A DNA stretch of 32,835 nucleotides from Bacteroidetes bacterium 4572_128 (lineage in GTDB: Bacteria; Bacteroidota; Bacteroidia; Bacteroidales; 4572-128): the NCBI GenBank assembly GCA_002084355.1, contig NBLL01000027.1:1-32835 (forward strand), given 5' to 3'. Under the pieces are notes generated by a model. That model was not told the DNA's origin. It ran no database searches and saw only the letters and a program-made list of their open reading frames with translations. Shown one piece after another: positions 25,401-32,834 of the stretch (positions within the stretch are counted from its first letter, which is position 1; each line of letters starts with the position of its first letter). The position numbers were made by a program, and so were the translations under genes.

Positions 25401-25408
25401 CAAAGATA
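25401..25408 (-). promoter_or_regulatory. Bacteroidota -7 box for citrate synthase
   Basis: CAAAGATA on the plus strand is TATCTTTG on the minus strand, an exact TAnnTTTG match, 38 bases before ATG 25363. It overlaps the upstream in-frame ATG region at 25411 and so supports the shorter start. No clear -33 element was found. Confidence 0.6.
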
Positions 25409-25477
25409 CATTTTTTTTTATAAAAAAAATTTTTTTATGATAAAAATCATTTTTTTTTATAAAAATTAAAAAAAAAT

Positions 25478-26038
25478 TTAAATTTTTGCCATTTTTTTAT
25501 ATTTTCCATAAGCAATTTTTTCTAGAACAACAAAATTCCACCATTTTCCAATATTGTATGCACCTCGCATTTTTTTTCCCTTATTTAAATTAATAGCTAC
25601 TGCCATTTGTGCAATTAATTGTCTAAGTGGGTCAGAATTTGTCGCTTGTTTTTTAAATTCCTGCAAAAAGAAAAAAGGTTTTTCTGGCTCTGTTTTACCA
25701 CTTGCAATCATAAAATCAGGTCTTCCTTTTAATATTTTTCCATTTACAATTCCTGAAAGTTCTGGTTGATACCATTCTCTAAAATTTTTTGTATAAAAAT
25801 ATATTTTATGTAAAAGAGGGCTAATAAAATGTCCAAATAATTGATATTCAATATAATCAGAGATATTATACCTATTAGCTTCTATTAATTCTACAAGAAA
25901 TTTTTCATCTAATTTATCAATTTTATAATTAAAATTAAACCATTCTTCAAAAATATCTTGTTTTCTTACTTGGTCAAAATGACTTATTTCTTTTAATATT
26001 TTAATATTTATTTCTGAGAAATTATATATTTTTTGCAT
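25478..26038 (-). CDS. PD-(D/E)XK-nuclease-like protein, probably C-terminally shortened
   Basis: The 186-residue protein belongs to a common uncharacterised Bacteroidota family. It starts MQKIYNFSEINIKILKEISH with FDQVRKQDIFEEWF. The region GRPDFMIASGKTEPEKPFFF followed by LQEFKKQ looks like a PD-(D/E)XK core (D in RPDF; E and K in QEFKK), then DPLRQLIAQMAVAI. The family is often multi-copy and of unknown role; nuclease activity is only inferred. The end GKYKKMAKI is abrupt: relatives, from memory, carry about 20-30 more residues with an FDxLDIxDLKQIY-like helix. The cut is next to A/T-rich sequence. The -7 word TATTTTTG lies on the left arm of the palindrome at 26071. Confidence 0.68.
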   Translation of the reverse strand: MQKIYNFSEINIKILKEISHFDQVRKQDIFEEWFNFNYKIDKLDEKFLVELIEANRYNISDYIEYQLFGHFISPLLHKIYFYTKNFREWYQPELSGIVNGKILKGRPDFMIASGKTEPEKPFFFLQEFKKQATNSDPLRQLIAQMAVAINLNKGKKMRGAYNIGKWWNFVVLEKIAYGKYKKMAKI

Positions 26039-26070
26039 AATTTTTTTAATTGGAATTATTATTATAAAAA

Positions 26071-26116
26071 ATTCAAAAATAAAATGTTTTTTATAAAAAA
26101 CATTTTATTTTTGAAT
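26071..26116. promoter_or_regulatory. Perfect 46-base palindrome carrying two outward-facing -7 boxes
   Basis: Arms 26071-26093 and 26094-26116 are exact reverse complements without spacer. TATTTTTG at 26106-26113 on the plus strand points to the gene at 26131. The mirror-image word at 26074-26081 is TATTTTTG on the minus strand and points to the gene at 26038. This makes a symmetric divergent promoter. The centre, AATGTTTTTTA and its complement, resembles the palindrome at 22820-22863. Confidence 0.6.
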
Positions 26117-26130
26117 AAATTATTTATTTT

Positions 26131-26316
26131 ATGAAAAAAAAAAATTTGATAATTTATTGTTTTTTTTTAATTTTTTATGGATTTTCAAATTCGCAAGTTT
26201 CTAATGCAATCGAAAGTTTCCAAGAACAAAAACAATATTCTAATTCTTATTTGTATAATCATGATTACAAAAAACATAAATCCTCAAATTCTGAAAACGA
26301 CAGCACAATTAATTAG
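26131..26316 (+). CDS. Short secreted protein of unknown function, possibly a gene remnant
   Basis: The 61-residue reading starts with a good signal peptide (KKKNLIIYCFFLIFYGFSNS, cut before QVSN). A polar tail with Asn, Ser and Lys follows, and it stops after SENDSTIN. The next 150 bases carry overlapping open stretches in other frames but nothing recognisable. The promoter word TATTTTTG is 18 bases upstream. It may be a truncated 5' end of a larger exported protein or a genuine small exported peptide. I recognise no family. Confidence 0.45.
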   Translation: MKKKNLIIYCFFLIFYGFSNSQVSNAIESFQEQKQYSNSYLYNHDYKKHKSSNSENDSTIN

Positions 26317-26466
26317 ATTAAATTTATTAATGAATGTAAATTTGATAATTATCTTGCAATTTTTAATTTTTAAAAGTTGAAGATTTTTGTAAAAAGTTCA
26401 TAAATTATTAAATTTAAGAATAAAAAAAATTATTTTAATTTAAAAATGAAATATATTTTATAAAAA

Positions 26467-27381
26467 ATGAAAATAAGATATTTAAAAAATAAAGAAATAA
26501 ATTTAAAATCATGGGATAATTGCATTTCTAATTCTTTTAATGGAATACTTTATGCTTATTCTTGGTATTTAGATATTTTATCAGAAGGATGGGAAGCTTT
26601 GGTTTATGATGATTATAAAATCGTCATGCCTTTGACTAAAAAAACTAAAAAAGGTTTTTCTTATTTATCACAACCATTTTTTACTCAGCAGCTTGGAGTA
26701 TTTTCTTCGGAAAAATTAAATGCAGAAATAGTTGAAAATTTTTATAAATCTATTCCGAGAAAATATTTATTAATAGATATTAATTTTAATTCTTTTAATA
26801 AAATAAATTTCCAAAATGTAGAAAAAAATATAAGAAAAACTTATCTATTAGATTTAATTCAAGATTATGAATGTATAAAAAAAAATTATTCTAAGAATGC
26901 AAAAAAAAATATAAAAAAAGCAAATAAATATGGAATCACAATTAGAAATTCTGTTGTACCAAATGATTTAATTAATTTATTTAAAGAAAATGTGAACCTT
27001 AAAGAATTTAAAGAAAAAGAATATAATAATATAAGAAAATTAATGTCCATAGCAAGACGAAAAAAAATAGGAATGTTTTATTCTGCATATACTAAAGAAA
27101 ATAATTTATGTGGAGCAAGTTTTTTTATTTCTATTAGAAATCGTGTATTTTATTTGTTTACGGCTTCTTCAAAAGAAGGAAGAGAAAAAAGTGCGATGTT
27201 TTCTTTGATAGATAATTTTATTAAATCTAATTCAAGAAAAAATCTTACTCTGGATTTTGAAGGGTCTAATGTAGAAGGAATAGAACGTTTTTATAGAGGT
27301 TTTGGTTCTATACCAAGCTATTACACTAATGTAAGAAAAAATAAATTACCTAAATTTATTAAATTTTTTATGAAATTTTAA
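26467..27381 (+). CDS. FemAB/GNAT-like acyltransferase
   Basis: The 304-residue protein has a two-lobe GNAT arrangement: SWDNCISNSFNGILYAYSWY at the start, SQPFFTQQLGVF in the first lobe, the motif NYSKNAKKNIKKANKYGI in the middle, and CGASFFISIRNRVFYLFTAS followed by LTLDFEGSNVEGIERFYRGFG in the second lobe. This matches Bacteroidota proteins of the Acetyltransf_6 / FemAB-like group, which move aminoacyl or acyl groups, often in cell-wall or lipid modification. The substrate cannot be read from the sequence. It appears intact and stands alone; the next gene is over 200 bases away. Confidence 0.72.
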   Translation: MKIRYLKNKEINLKSWDNCISNSFNGILYAYSWYLDILSEGWEALVYDDYKIVMPLTKKTKKGFSYLSQPFFTQQLGVFSSEKLNAEIVENFYKSIPRKYLLIDINFNSFNKINFQNVEKNIRKTYLLDLIQDYECIKKNYSKNAKKNIKKANKYGITIRNSVVPNDLINLFKENVNLKEFKEKEYNNIRKLMSIARRKKIGMFYSAYTKENNLCGASFFISIRNRVFYLFTASSKEGREKSAMFSLIDNFIKSNSRKNLTLDFEGSNVEGIERFYRGFGSIPSYYTNVRKNKLPKFIKFFMKF

Positions 27382-27583
27382 TTAAAAAAATTTCTATAAA
27401 AAATTATTATTTAAATAAAATGATATTAATTTAATGATTCGTCATCTCAAAATCAAAATAAATATCTTTAATTAATATTATGAAAATAAACCAATTTTTT
27501 TTAATTTAAAAATATTTGTATATAAATTTTTTGAAAAAATTGTAAAATTGTAATAAAAAAAATTTTATTTCATAATAAAAAAT

Positions 27584-27591
27584 TAACTTTG
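27584..27591 (+). promoter_or_regulatory. Candidate -7 box for the UDP-glucose dehydrogenase gene
   Basis: TAACTTTG matches TAnnTTTG and lies 28 bases before ATG 27619. It supports the start at MKISIVG, since the longer reading from 27589 would begin inside the promoter word. Confidence 0.5.
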
Positions 27592-27618
27592 TTTTTTTTT
27601 TATTATAAAAATTATTTT

Positions 27619-27861
27619 ATGAAAATATCTATAGTAGGCACAGGTTATGTTGGATTAGTATCTGGAACTTGTTTTGCAGAAACAGGAATTACTGTCACTT
27701 GTGTTGATCTTGATAAGAAAAAAATTGACGGTTTAAATAATGGGATAATTCCTATTTTTGAACCAGGTCTTGAAAATATGGTAAATAAAAATGTTTCTAA
27801 GAAAAGATTATTCTTTATGCCGTTGGAACGCCTCCAGATGAAGATGGAAGTGCAGATTTAA
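27619..27861 (+). pseudogene. ugd: UDP-glucose 6-dehydrogenase, fragment 1 (NAD-binding start)
   Basis: From ATG 27619 the fragment encodes [20 protein letters not shown], the GxGxxG NAD-binding start of UDP-glucose dehydrogenase, then [20 protein letters not shown] and [18 protein letters not shown]. After RLFF the frame is wrong and runs to TAA 27859-27861. Homology continues one frame over from about 27810 ([17 protein letters not shown]). The expected roughly 13-15 residues between RLxF and the IAVGTPP motif (TTSLEEGI-type) are missing. The base string ATTCTTTA can be read in both frames at the junction. Confidence 0.85.
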
Positions 27862-28559
27862 AATATGTTTTATCTGTTGCAAGAGAAATTGGAAAATATA
27901 TGAACAATTACATGGTAGTTGTTACGAAAAGTACAGTTCCAATAGGAACAGCAAAAAAAGTAAAAGCCGAAATTAAAAAAGAATTAGAAAAAAGGAATTT
28001 AAATATTCCTTTCGATGTTGCTTCTAATCCAGAGTTTTTAAAAGAAGGAGATGCAATAAATGATTTTTTAAAACCAGACAGAATTGTTGTTGGAATTGAA
28101 TCAGATAGAGCAAAAAAACTCTTGAAAAAACTTTATAAATCATTCCTATTAAATGGACATCCAATTTTATTTATGGACGTGCCATCTGCAGAATTAACAA
28201 AATATGCAGCAAATTCTATGTTAGCAACAAAAATTAGTTTTATGAATGATATAGCTAATTTATGTGAAATTGTTGGTGCAGATATAAATAATGTGCGAAG
28301 AGGAATTGGCAGTGATAGTAGAATTGGAAATAAATTTATTTATGCTGGAGTTGGTTATGGTGGGTCTTGTTTTCCGAAAGACGTAAAAGCACTTATCAAA
28401 ACAGCAGATGAAAATTCTTATTCTTTGAGAATATTAAAATCGGTAGAAGATGTAAATGACGATCAGAAATTTGTTTTATTTTCGAAAATAAAAAAACATT
28501 TTAATGGAAATTTAAAAGGAAAAAAGTTTGCTATATGGGGACCCAGTTGCAATAAATGA
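27810..28559 (+). pseudogene. ugd: UDP-glucose 6-dehydrogenase, fragment 2 (NAD domain end and catalytic core)
   Basis: Homologous coding runs from about 27810 to the TGA at 28557-28559; an ATG at 27900 could start a shorter reading. Motifs: [51 protein letters not shown], and the catalytic Cys in [20 protein letters not shown]. The fragment then reads [10 protein letters not shown] and diverges. Relatives continue with LSFKPKTDDMREAPS and about 30 residues in total before DPVA; here the sequence jumps directly to GACCCAGTTGCA in another frame. The catalytic Cys is kept, but no continuous enzyme can be made. Confidence 0.87.
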
Positions 28560-28791
28560 GGCAAAAAGAAAATTAGGTGATAAAATAGAATATTCAAAAG
28601 ACCAATATCAAACATTAATAAATGTAGATGCTTTGTTAATCGTTACAGAGTGGTCTGAGTTTAGAGTTCTAAAATTCAAATTATTAGAAAAATTAATGAA
28701 CGAAAAATTAATTTTCGACGGCAGAAATATATATGAAAAAGAAGAAATGAAAGAAAATAATTTTACATATTATAGCATAGGAAGAAAATAA
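28528..28791 (+). pseudogene. ugd: UDP-glucose 6-dehydrogenase, fragment 3 (C-terminal UDP-binding domain)
   Basis: Homology starts at about 28540 with [20 protein letters not shown] and goes on with LINVDALLIVTEWSEFRV, IFDGRNIYEKEEM and FTYYSIGRK, the normal C-terminus. The upstream codons of this reading frame are shadows of fragment 2. The missing block between AIWG and DPVA removes the first part of the third domain. With fragments 1 and 2 this shows two independent lesions in one gene. Confidence 0.85.
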
Positions 28792-28974
28792 TTTAATGAG
28801 GAATGAATAATTAAGAATTAGGAATGTAAATGTTTTATATTTCTTTTTCTTTTTTATTTAATTGATTTTTCAATTCTTTGTAAGAATTCTTATTTAGAAA
28901 TTTTTATCCAATTTATAAATTCATATTTTCTGTTTTTTTTTAATAAAAAAATTTTCATTAAAAATATTTTTTTT

Positions 28975-28982
28975 TAATTTTG
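28975..28982 (+). promoter_or_regulatory. Candidate -7 box for tatD
   Basis: TAATTTTG matches TAnnTTTG, 24 bases before ATG 29006. The gap 28792-28974 is A/T-rich; near 28797-28830 it contains GAGGAATGAATAATTAAG and GAATTAGGAATG, phrases like those in small intergenic repeats of Bacteroidota. Confidence 0.45.
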
Positions 28983-29005
28983 TTTAAAAAAATTAAAAAA
29001 AAATT

Positions 29006-29752
29006 ATGTATTTAATTGATACTCATACGCATTTATTTCTCAAAGAATTTGAAAAAGATATAGAAAAAGTTATTTCGCGTTCCATTGAAAATAAAGTAAA
29101 AAAATTAATTCTTCCAAATATTGACAGCACAAGCATAATTCCACTTTTAAATTTATGTAAAAAACATAAAAATATTTGTTTTCCAAGCATAGGTTTACAT
29201 CCTTCTTCGGTTAAAGAAAATTTCAAAGAAGAATTAAAAATTGTTGAAAATTATTTGAAAAAGGAAAAATTTTATTTTATTGGAGAAATAGGAATAGATC
29301 TATATTGGGATAAAAGTTTTAAAAAAGAACAAATTTTTTCTTTCGAGAAACAAATTGAATTTGCAGAAATTTATAATTTACCAATAATTATTCATATGCG
29401 AAATTCTTACGAAGAAATTTTAAAAATTTTGTGTAAAAATTCAAAAAAAAATTTAAAAGGAATATTTCATTGTTTTTCGGGGAATTTAAAACAAGCAGAA
29501 AATATTATAAATTTAGGTTTTAAATTGGGAATAGGTGGAGTTTTGACTTTCAAAAATTCCGGTTTAGATAAAGTAGTAAAAAATATTTCTTTGGAAAATA
29601 TTGTTTTAGAAACTGATTCTCCTTATCTTGCACCTCACCCAAAAAGGGGAAAAAGAAATGAAAGTAGTTTTTTAATTTATATTGCCGAAAAAATTGCTGA
29701 AATTAAAAATATTAATATAAAAGAAGTTGCTGAAATTACTTCTTATTATTAA
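29006..29752 (+). CDS. TatD-family metal-dependent DNase
   Basis: The 248-residue TIM-barrel hydrolase shows metal ligands in MYLIDTHTHLF, GEIGIDLYW, IIIHMRN and FHCFSGNL, and the Asp region LETDSPYLAPHPKRGKRNES. TatD enzymes are 3'-5' exonucleases active on DNA/RNA ends. The C-terminus stops at EVAEITSYY. Relatives usually end with a TENAKKLF-like helix, so about seven residues are missing. The last 26 bases are also read as the start of the next protein in another frame, which suggests a deletion fused the two genes. Activity is probably retained because all metal ligands are present. Confidence 0.9.
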   Translation: MYLIDTHTHLFLKEFEKDIEKVISRSIENKVKKLILPNIDSTSIIPLLNLCKKHKNICFPSIGLHPSSVKENFKEELKIVENYLKKEKFYFIGEIGIDLYWDKSFKKEQIFSFEKQIEFAEIYNLPIIIHMRNSYEEILKILCKNSKKNLKGIFHCFSGNLKQAENIINLGFKLGIGGVLTFKNSGLDKVVKNISLENIVLETDSPYLAPHPKRGKRNESSFLIYIAEKIAEIKNINIKEVAEITSYY

Positions 29753-30434
29753 TTTATTTGCGATATTTTTTATGTCTTTTTCAATTTTCGAAGAAAGAAT
29801 TTCTTTGAAAATGATTCAAAAAAGACTTTTTAAAGATAAATATCTTAATGTTGAAGCAAATATTTATTATAATTTTGAAAATGGAAAAATGATTACAAAT
29901 TATATTTATCCAGAAAATTATATTTTTATTAGCAATAAATATGGCGAAACAAAAATTTATTATCCAGATAAAAATCAAGTGGAAATTAAAGTTGATGAAA
30001 TGCTTTCGTCAGAAAATAATTTATTATTTTATTTTACTTCAAATCAAACTTATGATATGGGTTTAAAATCTTTGAAATTTAAAATAAATGAAACTCATTT
30101 TGAAGAAGATTTAATGATAACTTTATGGTCGCCGCCGACAGAATTGTTAGAAAAAATCAATAAAATTAAAATTGTTCATAAAGATTATTTACCAATTTAT
30201 ACTGCTTATTTTAATAATAAAAATCAAATTATAAAAAAGATTTTTTATTCTAAATACGAAAATTTTACAAAATTTTCTATTCCTCGTCTAATTACAGAAT
30301 TCAATTTTCTTGAAAATGGAGATTCTAATGTCAGCAAAATAATTTATTCGGACATTAAAATTGGAAAAGATGCAAATAGTAATTTATTTGATTTTGAAAT
30401 TCCAAGTGATGCAGAAATATTAAAAAAAAATTAG
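29727..30434 (+). CDS. LolA-like exported protein (outer-membrane lipoprotein-sorting fold)
   Basis: The 235-residue reading begins at TTG 29727 inside the tatD end. The signal peptide LLLIINLFAIFFMSFSIF is followed by ERISLKMIQKRLF and a beta-rich body (VEANIYYNFENGKMITNYIY, KIYYPDKNQVEIKV, then LITEFNFLENGDSNVSKIIY and the end FDFEIPSDAEIL). This fits periplasmic LolA-like proteins that Bacteroidota encode directly before yidD. No ATG exists before the hydrophobic core, so the original start was probably lost in the overlap with tatD; TTG may serve. The yidD ATG is 4 bases after the stop. Confidence 0.62.
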   Translation: MLKLLLIINLFAIFFMSFSIFEERISLKMIQKRLFKDKYLNVEANIYYNFENGKMITNYIYPENYIFISNKYGETKIYYPDKNQVEIKVDEMLSSENNLLFYFTSNQTYDMGLKSLKFKINETHFEEDLMITLWSPPTELLEKINKIKIVHKDYLPIYTAYFNNKNQIIKKIFYSKYENFTKFSIPRLITEFNFLENGDSNVSKIIYSDIKIGKDANSNLFDFEIPSDAEILKKN

Positions 30435-30438
30435 AAAA

Positions 30439-30870
30439 ATGAAAAATTTTTTTATTATTATATTAATAATAAGTTCATTAAAAATTTATTCTCAAACAGA
30501 AAGTGATTTCGAAATTATTAAAAATAGAAGTTTTGAAAATAAAAAATATGACGATAGAATAGTTGATTTTGGAGTTTCTGATAATAAGAATAAATTTATA
30601 AAAAATAATCCATTAAATCTTTTTATGGGAAGTTTTATGTTTTTTTATCAAAAAATAGTTTCTGAACAGTTTTTTGCAACTTGTCTTTATGAGCCAACTT
30701 GTTCGGCTTACAGCAGGAAATTAATTAAGGAATTTGGAATTTTCAAAGGAATAATTTCTTCGGCAGATAGATTATCAAGATGCAATAAAATTTCGGCAAC
30801 AGGAATTCATCATTTTAAATTTGATAAAAAAACTCATAAGGTTCACGAAAAAACTAATTTCTATAAATAA
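30439..30870 (+). CDS. yidD: Membrane protein insertion efficiency factor YidD
   Basis: The 143-residue protein carries the YidD domain in its second half: FFYQKIVSEQFFATCLYEPT then CSAYSRKLIKEFG and KGIISSADRLSRCN, with the three conserved Cys. In Bacteroidota it has, as here, an N-terminal signal-like hydrophobic stretch (KNFFIIILIISSLKIYS) and a spacer. YidD helps insertion of inner-membrane proteins via YidC. It lies 4 bases after the LolA-like gene and 6 bases before the glycosyltransferase, so these genes form one transcription unit. It looks intact. Confidence 0.88.
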   Translation: MKNFFIIILIISSLKIYSQTESDFEIIKNRSFENKKYDDRIVDFGVSDNKNKFIKNNPLNLFMGSFMFFYQKIVSEQFFATCLYEPTCSAYSRKLIKEFGIFKGIISSADRLSRCNKISATGIHHFKFDKKTHKVHEKTNFYK

Positions 30871-30876
30871 TTTTTT

Positions 30877-31905
30877 ATGATAAAAACAGCAATTGTAATT
30901 TTAAATTGGAACGGAAAAGATTTTTTAAAAACATTTTTACCATCAGTTGTAAAATTTTCTAATTCATATGAAAATAAAATTTTTGTAATTGACAATGGTT
31001 CTGACGATGATTCTGTGGAATTTTTAAAAGAAAATTATAAAAATATTACTTTAATTTTATTAGAAAAAAATTACGGTTTTGCAGAAGGTTATAATAAAGG
31101 ACTTTCTAAAATTGAGGCAAAATATTTTATTTTATTAAATTCTGACCTTGAAGTTACAAGAAATTGGATAAAACCGATAATTGATTTTATGGATAAAAAT
31201 GAAAATGTTGCCGCTTGTATGCCGAAAATAAAATCATATCATTTTAGAGAAAATTTCGAATACGCAGGTGCTTCTGGTGGTTTCATTGATAAATTTGGTT
31301 ATCCATTTTGCAGAGGACGAATTTTTGAAATTACGGAGAAAGATAACGGTCAATATAATGAAAAAATGGAAGTTTTTTGGGCAAGTGGTGCTTGTTTTTT
31401 TATACGTTCTAATTTATATAATTCTTCCGGCGGATTGGATAAAGATTTTTTCGCTCACATGGAAGAAATAGATCTTTGTTGGAGATTGAAAAATTTGAAC
31501 TATAAAATTATGTGTATTCCCGAAGTTGAAGTTTTTCATTTTGGTGGAGGAACAATGCCAAAAACAAGCTCAAGAAAATTATACCTAAATTTTAGAAATA
31601 ATTTATTAATGATGTATAAAAATTTAGAAGAAGAAAAATTAATTTCTATTTTGCTAAAACGTATGTTATTGGATTGGATTTCTGCTTTTATGTTTTTATT
31701 TAAATTAGAATTTTCTTATTTTTTTGCTGTTTTTAAAGCACATATTTCATTTTATAAAATGACAAAAAAGTTCAAAAAAAAACGTCAAATTTTACAAAAA
31801 AAAGTTTTAAAGAATAATCATAAAACAGTTTATAAAAAAAGTATTGTTTTTGATTTTTTCATAAGAAGAAAAAAAATATTTTCAAAAATAATTTTTAAAA
31901 TTTAA
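30877..31905 (+). CDS. Family 2 glycosyltransferase (rhamnosyltransferase-like)
   Basis: The 342-residue protein has a GT-A fold: AIVILNWNGKDFLKTFLPSV at the start, VIDNGSDDDSVEFL, YGFAEGYNKGL, and the metal-binding-type motif LLNSDLEV. WASGACFFIRSNLYNSSGGL and FFAHMEEIDLCWRLKNLNYK follow, the ED-type catalytic region of WbbL-like enzymes. The C-terminal 100 residues contain a hydrophobic region (ILLKRMLLDWISAFMFLFKL) and a very basic tail, so it is membrane-associated. It would add a sugar to a lipid- or polysaccharide-linked acceptor; the sugar is not deducible. The sequence after it is decayed, so a former polysaccharide locus may have ended here. Confidence 0.85.
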   Translation: MIKTAIVILNWNGKDFLKTFLPSVVKFSNSYENKIFVIDNGSDDDSVEFLKENYKNITLILLEKNYGFAEGYNKGLSKIEAKYFILLNSDLEVTRNWIKPIIDFMDKNENVAACMPKIKSYHFRENFEYAGASGGFIDKFGYPFCRGRIFEITEKDNGQYNEKMEVFWASGACFFIRSNLYNSSGGLDKDFFAHMEEIDLCWRLKNLNYKIMCIPEVEVFHFGGGTMPKTSSRKLYLNFRNNLLMMYKNLEEEKLISILLKRMLLDWISAFMFLFKLEFSYFFAVFKAHISFYKMTKKFKKKRQILQKKVLKNNHKTVYKKSIVFDFFIRRKKIFSKIIFKI

Positions 31906-31994
31906 ATATTTGTTTTTTTTAATTTTCTAAAATTTTAATAATTTAAAAATAAAAAAAAAATTTTTCCAAAAAATGCCGAAATTTTAATAATTTA
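31906..31994 (-). repeat. One to two A/T-tract repeat units after the glycosyltransferase
   Basis: AAATTTTAATAATTTA at 31930 and 31980 flank a TTTTTCCAAAAAATGCCG box, matching the minus-strand orientation of the repeat family (CGGCATTTTTTGGAAAAA). The repeat ends sharply near 31996, where a different sequence type begins. Confidence 0.6.
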
Positions 31995-31995
31995 T

Positions 31996-32660
31996 GTAAC
32001 CGCTCATTATAGTATGGTAAAAAAAGTTTTTTCGCAAAAAACAAAAAAAATATCGTAATGAAGAAATTGCCAAAAAAACGAATATATAAAACAAAATTAT
32101 TACAAATTATTATCATATTGAAAAAAATAAAAAAAATATGTGTTTACAGAAAAGAACAATTTTGTATTTTATTAAATTTAAATCATTTTTATTGGAAAAT
32201 AAATTGATGAATATAATTTTGTTTTCTTTTTGGACGGTCAAAAAACATTGTATTATCAATTTTTAAAAAATTTAAATGGAAAAAGATCAAAATAAAAAAA
32301 AAAATCCCAAAAAAATACATCAAAAATGTTATAACATTACAAAATTAATGAATATATTTGAATAAATTATTATTATATTCCAAATTATGCGACAGAAATA
32401 AAGCTTCTTTAAGAAATTCTAGCAAATGGTAGAAAAAGAAAATGATAAATATTTGCACAAAACAAAATAAATAATGGCATGGATGGTCTGAACAAGTATC
32501 TAATGCTACGGTTTTTAGCTTCATTTTTTAAATAAAAATGTGGAAAAATGGTTAAAATATAATAAAATATTTTCAAAATGATTCTTAATGTCGATTTTTA
32601 GCAAAAAAAACCCAAATATAATTTTGTATATTTAAAATCGGCAAAATTTTTATGATTTTA
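31996..32660. other. Decayed, unrecognised sequence
   Basis: This stretch has no reading frame of useful length on either strand and no A/T-tract units, but is less simple than the arrays. Short peptide-like stretches in different frames (for example KYRNEEIAKKTNI near 32050, VFFLDGQKTLYYQFLKNLNG near 32215-32280, and WHGWSEQVSNATVF near 32478) suggest a heavily decayed protein gene, perhaps a mobile-element gene with a helix-turn-helix. I cannot assign it. Confidence 0.4.
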
Positions 32661-32663
32661 TTT

Positions 32664-32834
32664 TTAATAAAAAAAAATTTTTTGTTTAACTTTCCAAAAG
32701 TTTGAAACTTTTGGAAAGTTGTTAAATAAAATTTCGGCTTTTTTCATTAAAACTTTATTCAAATTATAAACTCTCCAAGATGGATAACCGTTTTTTGTTG
32801 CTTGTGTTTGATTATCTTCGCCAAAAGGCGAAAA
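32664..32834 (-). pseudogene. C-terminal remnant of a TonB-dependent receptor
   Basis: On the minus strand a frame enters from the right edge and reads FSPFGEDNQTQATKNGYPSW then RVYNLN. This resembles the late beta-barrel segment of Bacteroidota TonB receptors (SxxGEDN ... ATxxGxPxWxxxN). After RVYNLN the sequence diverges to KVLMKKAEILFNNFPKVSNF and ends WKVKQKIFFY at TAA 32664-32666. The expected last 60 or so residues, with the terminal aromatic strand, are missing. The unrelated tail is partly made of a 33-base palindrome (32688-32720). A receptor without its last strands would not be assembled. Confidence 0.55.
32688..32720. repeat. 33-base palindrome (16-bp arms)
   Basis: AACTTTCCAAAAGTTT (32688-32703), a single G, then AAACTTTTGGAAAGTT (32705-32720) are exact reverse complements. 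The element has a T-run on its left and could be a terminator for the minus-strand receptor remnant, or a short mobile/REP-like palindrome. It lies inside the altered tail of that reading frame. Confidence 0.75.

Noticed and set aside
25364-25411. Longer N-terminus of citrate synthase
   Set aside because: The extra 16 codons cover the TATCTTTG promoter word and do not resemble the family.
26177-26380. 67-residue reading frame overlapping the small secreted protein
   Set aside because: Low-complexity hydrophobic shadow in another frame with no promoter, signal peptide or family resemblance.
27810-28791. Alternative genetic code or TGA read-through explaining the broken ugd
   Set aside because: hisS ends cleanly in TGA and the ugd stops are TAA and TGA reached in shifted frames after block losses, so recoding would not restore the protein.
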